A stretch of 64,000 nucleotides of DNA from Monilinia fructicola (Eukaryota > Ascomycota > Leotiomycetes > Helotiales > Sclerotiniaceae). The position numbers and the translations under genes were made by a program. The notes below the pieces were generated by a model. That model was not told the origin of the DNA. It searched no databases and saw only the letters and a list, made by a program, of their open reading frames with translations. The stretch covers positions 620,001 to 684,000 of the forward strand of contig VICG01000016.1 of assembly GCA_008692225.1 (NCBI GenBank), in the 5' to 3' direction. This document shows, in pieces, positions 34,030 through 44,930 of this stretch. How positions within the stretch are numbered: position 1 is the stretch's first letter; each line of letters opens with the position of its first letter.

Positions 34030-35687
34030 TTAAACCTTGGTCTGCTTTACCATCCAGCTCAACAAATCAACCTTTGTAACCACTGCTACTGGTTTCGACA
34101 ATCCATTCTTCTCGCTCCCCTTTTCTGTTACAATTGCGGCACTGTTCCACTCAAAGAATTTGCTCAAGGCAGAAATTGGGGTATCAAGTGTGATCTCGAC
34201 GAATTTGCGCTTTGGGGTGGTTTGCTTCTTTCCATCTTTGGTGGTTTTCGATGCCGTTGCTCTTAGGGGGTTCAGATAGGCGACTAATGTCCTTGGTATC
34301 GGTGATAACTTCAGGGATGTGGGAAAAATCGAACATGACATCTGAGACTGGGCTTTTGCCAGTAGCGCGACCACGACTGATCCAACTGAGGAGATTTCCA
34401 AGAGTGACGAGACCGACAAGTTTATCTCCCTTGGGAGCGAGGACAGGAAGTTGATCGAATCCCTTTTCGCGCATGGTTTCGACGGCTTCGGAGCAGGGGG
34501 AATTGGCCAAGACAGACGTGACTGGCTTGAGGCGGAGGGATCGGAGAGTTGCTCCGGAGTATGGATCTTTCTTGGATTGGGAATCGAGGATGGGTGATGC
34601 TGGGGTGGATGACTCTGGGGTAGGAGGAAGAAGGTCGTTGGCGGCCAACCAATCATCATCGGCAAATTTGCTGAGATAACTTCTGATGCTATCAGGGAGG
34701 ATGACCACTACGGTATCACCTTTACCAAGTCCCAACTCACGTACACCCTTGACCATGGCTGCGATAGCGCTACCACTACTGCCTCCAACCAGAAGTCCTT
34801 CTTCGGCAATCAATCTACGTGCGTAGGCAAATGATTCTCGGTCATCAGTCTTGTACCACACATCAACAGATTCTCGGTCCAAGACGTCGGGTATGAAATC
34901 ATAACCAATTCCCTCGACTTTGTATGATTCGTTGGCATGTTCTTGGTTTAAACTTTCCGGGAGTGCAAGGATAGAGCCGTGAGGATCTGCTGCAATGATC
35001 TTGACATCCTTGTTATGCCTTTTTAAGCCCTTAGACAAACCGGTTATAGTTCCACCAGTACCCGCTCCTGCAACAACTGCGGTGATCTTTCCATTAGTTT
35101 GTTCCCAGATCTCCTCTGCGGTTCCATATTCATGCGCGAGAGGGTTATTCTCATTGGCATATTGATCAAGGATGTGGGAATTTGGAATCTCTTTTAGCAA
35201 TCGTCTTGCTACTCCAATATGAGACTCGGGAGCATCCCACGCAGCTTGAGTTGGGGTACGAATGATAGTAGCTCCGAGTGCTCGAAGAACAGCGACCTTC
35301 TCCGGAGACATCTTTTCGGGAAGAGTAATAATTGTCTTGTAACCTTTGATCGCACCCACAAGAGCAAGTCCAATACCACTAGAGGAATGTTAGAAACAAT
35401 TGGTAAAATTGGTAGAAAACAACTTACGTATTTCCACTGGTTGGCTCAATTAGAGTATCTCCAGGCTTTATTCTTCCGGACTTCTCAGCTTCCTCGATCA
35501 TGCGTAAAGCAATACGATCCTTGATACTTCCGCCAGCATTGAAAAGTTCGACCTTTGCATAGACTTCGGCTTCAATGCCCAAACTTTGTGGGATTTTATT
35601 TAATCGTACCAAAGGAGTATTTCCAATCAACTCAGAAGCACTGGATGCGAGAACTGGGGCCCGCACGGGATGAGTAGTAGATGCCAT
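34030..35687 (-). CDS. CYS4: Cystathionine beta-synthase, with a one-base shift before the C-terminal CBS motif
   Basis: Two exons on the minus strand, 35687-35428 and from 35378 down, separated by a 49-base intron. The PLP lyase domain is complete: NAGGSIKDR with the Schiff-base Lys56, PTSGNTGIGLAL, the phosphate loop [10 protein letters not shown], and [11 protein letters not shown]. As in other fungal enzymes, no haem-binding N-terminus is present. The first CBS motif ([15 protein letters not shown] to LLSWI) is intact. After DISRL, near 34268-34282, the frame shifts: as written, translation ends at 34184 (484 residues), while the neighbouring frame continues with [25 protein letters not shown] to a stop at 34030, the expected second CBS motif. 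The enzyme condenses serine and homocysteine in transsulfuration. A TATAAAG lies about 125 bases upstream. Confidence 0.92.
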
Positions 35688-36893
35688 GATGATGATGGTG
35701 ATATTTTAGATATTCAAGTTGGAATAGTTGCAATTCCACGGTTGCAGAGTCTTGTTTTTTTGGTCTGACTGGAGGGGAGTATCAGAAAAGAAGAAGATGG
35801 AAGGAAAAGACTTTATAACTGTCCTCTTGAAAATCAGTATATACTGTAATGTCGCAATGTGGGACGAGAATTTGTTATAAAAATGTCAGTCTGAAAAGCT
35901 TAAACAATGAAATTCTTCATTAAGCTACCCTTTCAAGTGCTAGTGTAGGATCCGATAAGCCCGATAAGCCCGATAAGGTTAGATAGTGGCAAAGAGGGGA
36001 ATTTCACTCTACCGTGGATAACCGAGTTGTTAATAATATTAGAAGAAGATATGGAGGAGGAGCGATGGAGGTGTTTTTGTATTCTCACGAGTCACGACGG
36101 GATTATTGTGATCTGATCTGATCTGGCTGCGGATGATGATGATGATGATTCCGACATCTTAATATATTTTTCAAGTCACGTGAGTCGATGGAATATCATG
36201 GTCCGGCTAGGTGAATTATCTACCTTGATGAGTATCGAAAGGGGGGTTTCCTTTAAAACTAACCATATTATTGTTGTTGTTATTGTTGTTGTTATTCTTG
36301 TTGTTATTCTTCTAGTTATTCTTCTTGTTATTCTTATTCTTCTTCCTATTCTTCTTCCACCATACCTCCCTACCTAATACCTACTATGTATCACGAATTC
36401 ATTATCGATTCATCATAAAGTATAAATGTTGTAACGTCCAGCCCAGCCCCTGAAAAGTATCTTATAGTAATGATCGATTGATCGTCCACGGGTCTTCTCG
36501 TTGCATATCAACCAGGAGGCATCTATTTACCTAGTACCCAATTGGATCCTACAGTTCAGAGTATGGAGTACAAGAGAAACTTTCACATGCTAATTATAGA
36601 TCTTCAAACCGTGAACGTTGATCAAATTTAAACCTTCCCTTCCCTTCCCGCCTCAGGCCAATGTTACATTTCCGCTTCTTAGTTTGGAATCCATTATTCT
36701 TGACATTCCCGTCTTGACATTCTTGACATCCACCAAGTTTGGAAAGTTGAGATACCGAACATAGACTTCCTTTCAAACAATTTCAGCCATCTCTTGATAC
36801 TTAATACAATTCAACTGGTCAAATCCATGATAACCATATAAAGCTCACCAAAAAACATCAATACAAAATCTACGAGAGTGAACAAGATTCATT
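35688..36893. promoter_or_regulatory. Divergent promoter region, CBS / KRE9-like gene
   Basis: About 1.2 kb. It contains TATAAAG-type boxes for CBS (minus strand, 35817-35811) and for the KRE9-like gene (TATAAA at 36837-36842, 52 bases before its ATG), three tandem GATAAGCCC copies (35954-35980), and a TTATTCTTGTTG-type trinucleotide array (36272-36360). Confidence 0.45.
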
Positions 36894-37774
36894 ATGCGCC
36901 TTTCCCAAGCTTTAGCACATTTGGCATTGGTTCCTTTCGCAATCGCATACCCAACATTCTCAGCACCCGCAGCCGCAGCGATACAAAAGGCTGGAACCGC
37001 TTTTACTGTTACTTGGGCCGATAATGGAGATGCTCCGTCGATAGCTGATTTGTCGACATATACACTAGATGTTTGCGCGGGATCTAGTTCTGGTACGGAT
37101 CTCGAAGTGGTTTCGTCAGTATCTGCTGGCACTACCTTGGGATCAACTCTTTCGACTACGGTCACGGTCCCAGCAACAAAGGGAGGCTCAGTTACCAATG
37201 CATAGTGAGTTTTGTGAAGTCGACATTAATAAAAACTCGATGCTGATGATGGATGATACAGCTTCATGAGAATGATAGCGACAGCCACGGCTGGGGGAAC
37301 TGTTACTGTTTATTCCAATAGATTTTCAATTAGTGGCATGACAGGGACTTTCTCATCTACATTTACAATTACCGGCACCGCTGGCCCAGCCACCGTCAAT
37401 ACCGTTGCAGATACCGCTGCATCATCATCAGCATCCTCTGCGGACGACGGCGTCTTTGCAACTCCATACCAATCTCAAACTGGCCTTACAAAGTATGCTC
37501 CCATGGGCTTGATGCCTGGCACAACTATAACGGCCACCAACACATCTCCGCAATACCCGACCTCGTCCGCTGATATAGCTACCGGGTATTTGAGCCCGCC
37601 TACCATTGATACAACTTTGACTCAACCTCAAACAGCCTCCTTTGCGAGTCATGCTAACACGGTAAGTTTGATCATCGCAGGTTGAATATTGACACGACTA
37701 ATTGATAAAAGGTTGCTGCTGCGTCGATGCCTACAGGTGATATGGCAAAATTCTTGGCAAGATGGAAAGATTGA
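36894..37774 (+). CDS. KRE9: KRE9/KNH1-type cell-wall beta-1,6-glucan synthesis protein
   Basis: Three exons (36894-37204, 37262-37661, 37712-37774) give 257 residues. A signal peptide (MRLSQALAHLALVPFAIAYP) leads into the Ser/Thr-rich immunoglobulin-like domain shared by Kre9/Knh1 and related surface proteins (GTAFTVTWADNGDAP, YFMRMIATATAGGTVTVYSNRFSISGMTG). The second half has the Kre9/Knh1 C-terminal signature: TPYQSQTGLTKYAPMGLMPGTTIT, and a short basic end FLARWKD, as in yeast Kre9. There is no GPI-like hydrophobic tail, so a secreted protein is expected. Kre9 is needed for beta-1,6-glucan assembly in yeast; the role here is inferred from the family. Donors are GTGAGT and GTAAGT, and a GACTAAT branch point precedes the last exon. 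The gene symbol is by yeast homology. Confidence 0.87.
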
Positions 37775-39404
37775 AGTATCGAGAAGATGGTGGCCGATGC
37801 ATAAAGAGAGAGCGTTAATGAACATTTGGAGTGGAGTTTGGCGCACGCTCGAATTTGAAAGTCGATGCTTAGTTTAATTGAATACCATTTATACCCCACG
37901 AATCAAGTAATTTTCCATTCAAGCCCATTACTCGGTACCGTGGCAGGGGCATCAAGTACTTCTGCAAGATATCTGCATATGGGCACAATATCAGGGGGTA
38001 GCGGAGAGGTGGCTCCGATATTAATATATATAGGAATGCCCAGATGTGGGGAAATGCTTGTTAAAGTCTACCTACTTACTTGATACACCCCCAATGCAGG
38101 ATACCTACCCAATGTGAACAAGTTCAGTAAAAGTACTCGAGGAAGAGAGAAGCCAAGGAATGTACAAAGCATATCCATCCACCTCGCAATTCAACATCTC
38201 AATGCGAGCCTCTCCCCTCTAGTTACCTGACAGGTGCGCTTAATAAGGCAGTGCAGTACAAGGACAGTATGCCTCCAAAGGTTCTAGAGGGCACCTGGGC
38301 ATGTCTTACTGGACTCTATTTGTCATTCTACGGAGTATGCCACGACGTTAAATTTGAATAATCTCCCGACATGAAGGCTAGAAAGTCTCGTGGTCCGTTC
38401 GCTTCCTTCCCTCTTCCACATTTAGTAAGGGGTTGAGTGATGAGGCCTAATCGTCTCGGAGCCACTGCAGTATCATCGTATCATCAGTTTTTGCAATACC
38501 CGTCGAATACCTCGCAACTCCTTCCTTGCCCATGATTCAGTGGGATTTCGTCGACGACCCTGAAATACCGCTCTAGAACCATTGGCTGAGGTGTGCTTGG
38601 TAGTTAGTTACTGCAGTCTCTGAAATCCATCCGTGATCCGATTCTGCAGCCAGCTGGATTATCTTCAGCATCCATGCATGTCCGTGGCGTGAAAAGTACT
38701 CCGTATGTGAAGGCCATTGCTGGATTGGGTCTACCCCGAGGTTCTTTTCGACCCTGGTGATGATCCTAGGGGTCCACGTGCTCCTCTAGGTTTTTCGTCC
38801 TGTTATCGGTGAGGAGTGGTGCTGGTGGAGTGGCTTGGGTGACTGGTAGTCTGGCACTGACACTGATTGCAGATTGCTGCTAAATTACTGTAATACTGTA
38901 GAGTTCAAGCTTCGGCTCCTTTTCTTTCCAGCTTCGATTAGTTCTAATTAGACCTCTACGCGTAGAGAATGCAGTACAGTGCTTTCGCTTGTAGGCAATA
39001 ATGATAAGTATAATAATAAGTAAGTAGTATTGTACTGTACTGTACTGTACTGCACTGTACTGTGCTGTAGCTTGAGGATTAGCGGATGTGAGACGGAGTG
39101 TACAGAGTACTCTGTGTATTCTTTCTTTATTATTACTAGTCTCTGCACGTAGGTCTCATTTCCTTCCATATCGTACCTCACTGCGTATTAGCGTTAGCAT
39201 TTCTGATTTCTGATGATCAGGCTAAACGCTAGCAGACACGCATCCCTTTTTGCATAATTCGAAAGATATTCATTTAGCTACACTGTCCAGTGTCCATGAG
39301 TACTTTTGTATACTAGGTACACCTCCAGGGCCATTTGAACACAAAGTGCCCAGATGCTCTTTATCAGTTAGTTGTGCGTATCTATTAGATAAATGGTATC
39401 TGTC

Positions 39405-39465
39405 TACCTGGTATCTCTCACCTGGTATCTCTCTACCTGGTATCTCTTTACCTGGTATCTCTCTC
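39405..39465. repeat. ACCTGGTATCTCTC tandem repeat, four copies
   Basis: Four copies with 14-16 base spacing differing by one or two inserted T/A bases. Confidence 0.85.
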
Positions 39466-39534
39466 CCTAGTCCCTTATGTAACTTTACTCGTCTCGTTCT
39501 GTTCTATACCTACCCAACAATCTATTACCTACTA

Positions 39535-39715
39535 CTATTATTATTATTATTATTATTACTATTATTATTATTATTATTACTACTATTCTTACTACTACTA
39601 CTATTATTATTACTATTACTACTCCTACTCCTACTACTACTACCTACTACCTCCTACTTCCTACCTCCTACCACCACCCACCACCCACCACCCACCACCT
39701 GCCACCTGCCACCTA
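39535..39715. repeat. (TTA)n / (CTA)n / (CCACCAC)n composite array
   Basis: TTATTA units grade into CTACTA, then into CCTACTACC and CCACCCA units. The plus-strand poly-Leu frame is a by-product. Confidence 0.92.
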
Positions 39716-40123
39716 CTATATTTTTATGATTTCATTTCAATTCTGTGCTTTCTTGGAGTGATGAAACTTCCGAACCCTATGAAAGTTAACTATAAAGCTG
39801 AATCCACTTCCACTCCACTCAATATAAGACCATCAATTCCTACACAGTGCACATCCAATCTCGCCTTCCATCAACAAACTTTGCATATAATCTGTCACCG
39901 AGAACATGCGCTTCTTGGACCTCTTCCGAGAATCCATTAAGCCTCCCTGGCCTCGACTTCTCCTCGACTCTTGATTTTATCATTCACCGTTCATTTGGAT
40001 ATTGTGTGGAGAAGAGATAATAAACACACAATCATTCAATCATTCAATCTTTCAATCTTTCAAAGATCGGGTACGGAGGAGAGAAATTCTAGTTCTCAAA
40101 CCACAAATTTAAAGAAAAAAATC

Positions 40124-41125
40124 ATGTCTCCATTACCTACAGATGGATCCGATTCGACGGCTTTCGAAAATTTGAGCCACGATAACGACGTAACTACAAA
40201 CAGCGAACTACCACCACCGCCAAATCCTTCATCCGATGCAGGTCTCACGGTTCATCATTGTTCGAATGACCGTGGGGTGTCACCACCATCTCCGAACAGT
40301 ATCGATATTTTCACTCTCTCCCCAATAACAGCACTCAAGCTGTTGTGTGCTGGTGTCGAAGCTTTAGTTAGGTTCACAGGAGATATTCCTCCAATGCCAC
40401 TCTCGGCCGAAACGACGCTGCCGAATATGAGGGGTATGCAAGCAGAGAAGGAAAACATACGACGGTCTGGATCATGGACAAATTTAGCAGGGTTTCGACA
40501 ACGAACTCCTGGATCAGATGCTACGATAGATGGAGTAAATTTGCGACAGAAGCCTCTGGAAACACAGAATATTGTGCCTGCAGAGCCATACATCATCGTT
40601 GGAGAAAATGCCGAACCTTTGAATGTTCAACACAGCGCTATCACACGAAGATTCTACTCCAAGCAACCTCCTCCAATATCTCTGGAGGACTATCTGATGC
40701 GCATACATAAATTTTGTCCAATGTCAACCGCCGTGTATCTCGCGACGAGCTCCTACATACACAGAGTAGCAGTCGATGAACGCGTGATACCCGTGACCCG
40801 TCGAAACTCACATCGACTGATATTAGCCGGACTACGCGTAGCCATGAAAGCACTCGAAGATCAAAGCTATGCTCATTCACGCTTCTCGAAAGTGGGAGGG
40901 GTCACGGAATCAGAGCTTTCGAGATTGGAAATCAATTTTTGCTTTCTCACAAATTTCGAGCTGACGACGAATAAAGAAGCTCTTCTGCATCACGCGATAA
41001 GCCTGAAAGAGCTATCGTCTCTACAAGGCGGCATGAATTTCGTTCCGAAGATCTCGCTTCTAAATACCAGTAGACAGAATATGGCCCCGCAAGAAACCGT
41101 AGTAGAGGTAACCGCAGACGCGTAG
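40124..41125 (+). CDS. PHO80-type cyclin (partner of a Pho85-like CDK)
   Basis: A single exon of 333 residues, starting at MSPLPTDGSD (context AAATCATG); the frame is open further upstream but that part is not protein-like. The N-terminal 180 residues are Ser/Pro/Asn-rich, with one helix (LSPITALKLLCAGVEALVRF) that resembles the start of PHO80 cyclins. The cyclin box is clear in the second half: SLEDYLMRIHKFCPMSTAVYLATSSYIHR, then VTRRNSHRLILAGLRVAMKALED, KVGGVTESELSRLEINFCFLTNFEL. These are the conserved blocks of fungal PHO80/PREG cyclins, which bind a Pho85-type kinase and, in yeast and Neurospora, keep phosphate-acquisition genes off. Several Pcl cyclins share the fold, so the exact paralogue is uncertain. 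Confidence 0.85.
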   Translation: MSPLPTDGSDSTAFENLSHDNDVTTNSELPPPPNPSSDAGLTVHHCSNDRGVSPPSPNSIDIFTLSPITALKLLCAGVEALVRFTGDIPPMPLSAETTLPNMRGMQAEKENIRRSGSWTNLAGFRQRTPGSDATIDGVNLRQKPLETQNIVPAEPYIIVGENAEPLNVQHSAITRRFYSKQPPPISLEDYLMRIHKFCPMSTAVYLATSSYIHRVAVDERVIPVTRRNSHRLILAGLRVAMKALEDQSYAHSRFSKVGGVTESELSRLEINFCFLTNFELTTNKEALLHHAISLKELSSLQGGMNFVPKISLLNTSRQNMAPQETVVEVTADA

Positions 41126-42298
41126 ATGTGTATCAGGAATAGCTTCGATATGTGATAGGCAAAGTTACTGTTGGAAATTACAAAGCGATGGAGTCGGTAT
41201 AATCACTACTCTCAGATATGGGAGATGAGAAAGGCATTGAACAAGGCACGCATAGAGGTCCCCAAGCAGATTGCATATACGATTTAGCCTCATACTGCTA
41301 TAGAGAACACAAGGGAGATGAGCAGGCGCTATCATAGGGATATGGGAGGCATGATGGAAGGCGTTTTCTGGTGAATAGGGGCTTGGATCATGATCGTTGG
41401 ATGCCATTTCATACATGACTCCAAGCCGGCGAAAGGGAAATTGTTCGATAATTTGATAGTGTAGTTTCGTTTGTAGCATCGGGGGCACTGTCAATATTTG
41501 ATATACTGGGATTGTAGGATGGAGATCCGGCATTTAATGATATTCGGAATACCTAGTCTAATGATACGACTTTGCTTTCTTGTCTTGCTTTTCTGCTTGC
41601 ATGCATTTGGTGCGTTGCATTGACACCTGGGCATTATGAACTAACAATATTATTTGATTTGTATATTATTTGATAAAGCAAATAATATTATGAACATGGA
41701 CTTTGGTGATTTTAACAAAATTAATGCCAAGAAGATATGGAGGATTAATTATGATATATAATTATGTACGTACTCGAGTATGGCTACAAGTAGATACCTT
41801 CGGCTGGTGAGCTACAGTACGGAGTACGTAGGTCTAGACTCTAGATACGGTACCAACCCCGTAAGGTTACTAAATATAGATGGAAATTTTATACTTGTAC
41901 TCCGTATTATTAATTTTAGCCCTTCACCGAGGAACTTTCATCGGGAGCGACCGAATTTGATAGTCACACCAACCAAATCTTAGCCTTACGCTTAGCAACG
42001 GGCAAAGACCATGTTCCACCTGTCAAGTACCCCGCGATTCACACACTGTTTGAATCCTCCAAGTACTTGTAAAAGCATTACTTGTAGTTTGGCAAGTATT
42101 GGACGACACAGAATCGCACGGGTAGCACCAGCGGTACATTCTTATTCTTGCTCTTATTCTCCCTCGTTGAGAGATACTCAACCATCGAGGTTTGCGGCAG
42201 TGCGCAATTCGGTGAGCGCGAGATCGTGTGTTTTGGACAGACCTCGTATTGCACCTTTGGACAGACCTCGGATATCTTTCCAGACATCTCATCGCAAT
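41126..42298. other. Intergenic region and leader of pepP
   Basis: Contains an AT-rich piece (41645-41765) with an AATATTATTTG repeat, and two TACGGAGTA-type motifs (41818 and 41898). From 42011 an ATG opens a frame that runs directly into the aminopeptidase (see findings). Confidence 0.5.
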
Positions 42299-43989
42299 AT
42301 GGCATCGAGTACGGACCAGATCTTGAAGGGGAAGTATCCTGCGAAAGAACATGCGAGGAAGGTGGTGGAGTATATTCGGAGTAAGGAGCCTAATGCGGAG
42401 GGATTGCTGTACTTGGAGGGGCAGAAGACGGTCATGATTGAGGATAACGATGAGGCCGCTCCTTTTAGGTATGTGGGATTGGAGGCTGGTCTATTTCCAG
42501 TGGACGGTTGTTGGGGGTCTATTGAGTGCTTTTATTCACAACTCGTCGGATTCATTGTGTTGTACGGATCGTACTGACGCAATCGCCTCTCAGACAACGT
42601 CGCTACTTTTACTACCTCACCGGCTGCGATCTTCCCGATTCCTACTTCACCTACGACATCTCCACCGGCAAGAGTACCCTCTTCATCCCACCAATCGATC
42701 CCGAATCCGTCATTTGGACCGGTCTCCCCCTTTCCCCAGAAGAAGCTCTCGCTCTCTACGATGTTGATGAAGTTCTCACCACCGACACAATAAACACCCA
42801 TCTCGCCAAACCAAACCAATCCAAAGTCTGGGCTATCGCCCCTCAAATCTCTGCTCACATAACCTTCCTTGAATTTTCGCAAAAGGATTTCACCTTGCTC
42901 AAGGAGGCTATCGAAGAAGCTCGCGCTAGGAAATCAGCATACGAAGTTGCGTTGATTAGGAAGGCAAATGAAATTTCCAATGTAGCACACACGGCTGTTC
43001 TGAGAGCTGTCAAACATGCAAAGAATGAAAGAGAATTGGAAGCGCTTTTTATTAAAGAATGTATCGCGCAGGGAGCAAGAGAACAGGCATATCATAGTAT
43101 TGTGGCTAGTGGAACTGCGGCCGCTACATTGCATTATATGAAGAATTCGGAGGGATTGGATGGCAAGTTAAATTTGCTCTTGGATGCTGGAGGAGAGTAT
43201 CAATGCTATGCGTCGGATATTGTAAGATTTCCATTTGTCCTGGTTCTTGCTGGAGATATATACTAACATGCTATAGACTCGTACCTTCCCCATAAATGGC
43301 CACTTCACCCCCGAATCTCGTTCCATCTACGACATAGTACTTTCTATGCAATCTCAATGTACAGCTATGCTGAAACACGGTGTTTCCTGGGATGAGGTCC
43401 ACCTTCTGGCCCACAAAATTGCCATCGAAGGACTTCTCGCCCTTGGAATTCTGAAGGGCAACAAAGATGAGATCTTGAAGGCACGAACTAGTGTTGCCTT
43501 TTTCCCGCATGGATTGGGTCATTATTTGGGAATGGATACCCATGATACGGGTGGCCATCCCAAGTATGATGATGAGGATAGGTTGTTTAGATATCTAAGA
43601 GTGAGGGGGGCATTGCCCGAGGGTAGTGTGATTACCGTCGAGCCAGGTGTAGGGTTCCACTTCATTCTCACATCGTAGATTTTGTGGCTAATTTGACGAT
43701 TCTAGATCTACTTTTGCCGTTTTATCATCGAACCCTATCTCAAAGACCCAGCCCATGCTCAATACATCAACACAGATGTATTGGAAAAGTACTGGGAGGT
43801 TGGAGGTAAGTTTCTCTTTCCCCCCCCCTTTTCCGCCAAACTCCTCGTCTATCTTTAGCGCAAAACTGATAAATTAAATTAGGTGTAAGAATCGAAGATA
43901 ATATTCTCATCACCAAAGATGGATACGATAACTTAACAACGGTGGTCAAAGATGTAGCGGAGATGGAGAAGATTATCAACTCTGCCTAG
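42299..43989 (+). CDS. pepP: Xaa-Pro aminopeptidase (M24B, pepP type)
   Basis: Five exons (42299-42468, 42594-43221, 43277-43648, 43706-43805, 43883-43989) give 458 residues from the MASSTDQ start, matching fungal pepP enzymes. The N-terminal domain has [34 protein letters not shown]. The pita-bread domain carries the metal site: [23 protein letters not shown] (the Asp pair), [16 protein letters not shown] (His) and ITVEPGIYF (Glu), with the last Glu near IEDNILIT. The intron in the metal site (43222-43276) has a TACTAACA branch point, and another starts with the less common GTAGGG donor. The enzyme removes N-terminal residues before proline using two Mn ions. The same frame extends 96 codons upstream to 42011. 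Confidence 0.93.
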
Positions 43990-44930
43990 GAGCGAGGAGA
44001 CCAGTATCATATTTAATCTCGAGATATGAAGATCAGATAAATTGTATTTACGAACAAGTCAGCAAATACACTTGGAATATTGCCAATTTCTCCACACCAT
44101 GGCACTTTACTAAATCAATGAATGAATGAATGAATGGATCAATAAGCGACGAAAAATATATTCAAACCACCCAACTAACTTGGCTTAGTGATACACATAA
44201 CTTCCATCATCAAACCCTCCCCCCTCGTGCTCTTTTATCAAACTTCAATTTCAAATATAAATCTGCTTCTACTTCTACTTCCACTCCCACTCCCATCCAT
44301 CCATCCCATCAAATAACCAAACAAAATACATGACAATACCACCCCGAGATCCACCGACACATTCCCACAAACGAATGTTGCATGGTAAAAGTCGTTTGTC
44401 TCTTCGATGAACTGGATGGGGGATTGGTTCGTTGACTTGACTTGACTTGACTTGGCTTGGCTGAGATTAGGTTAGGTTAGGTATGGTTGATCGATTAGTT
44501 AATTCATTGTTGAGGGTAGATGTGCAGTAGCAACAATAACAAGAATACTTTTTGGTTAGTAGGGTAGTGGTGGTGATGGTGGTTGGGGATTCGCTGGTGG
44601 GAATTTCGCCCAAGGTGTATGCAGACGGAGTGCGACTGGTTAAGATCTAGTATGTCTATCGCGGTGTACAGATGAGGATTCCTAAAGCAGGTCATCAAAT
44701 AGGAGGTGCTCCTTTTAGTCAAATCAGATAGCAATGCAGTTTCTATTCTTTTGGGTGCAGCTTCTGATTTTCTTATAGATTGACTGGATAGGATGCATAT
44801 GTACGCTTGCTCTAACCAATCCCGCAACACTTAACTATCGCAATATCAATTTCCCTCCATGTATCCCAATATCCTGTTACCAAGCCCCATACTCCCCATA
44901 CCTCCTGACCCCTCAAGAAATGTCTATCCT
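43990..44930. other. Convergent intergenic region
   Basis: 3' flanks of pepP (+) and the TPP enzyme (-). Short runs of AATG (44119-44135), GACTT (44436-44455) and GGTTA (44467-44478) are present. No gene. Confidence 0.5.

Larger units (their letters stand above)
37775..40123. other. Gene-free stretch
   Basis: About 2.3 kb with no convincing frame. It contains two TACGGAGTA/TACTCCGTA motifs (38330, 38697), an ACTGT pentamer run (39032-39068), a CCTGGTATCTCTC repeat (39405-39465), and the TTA/CTA array below. An alternative in-frame start for the next gene lies at 39971. Confidence 0.55.

Noticed and set aside
44467..44478. GGTTAGGTTAGG as a telomere-like repeat
   Set aside because: Only about three units, lacks the third G of TTAGGG, and lies between two normal genes.
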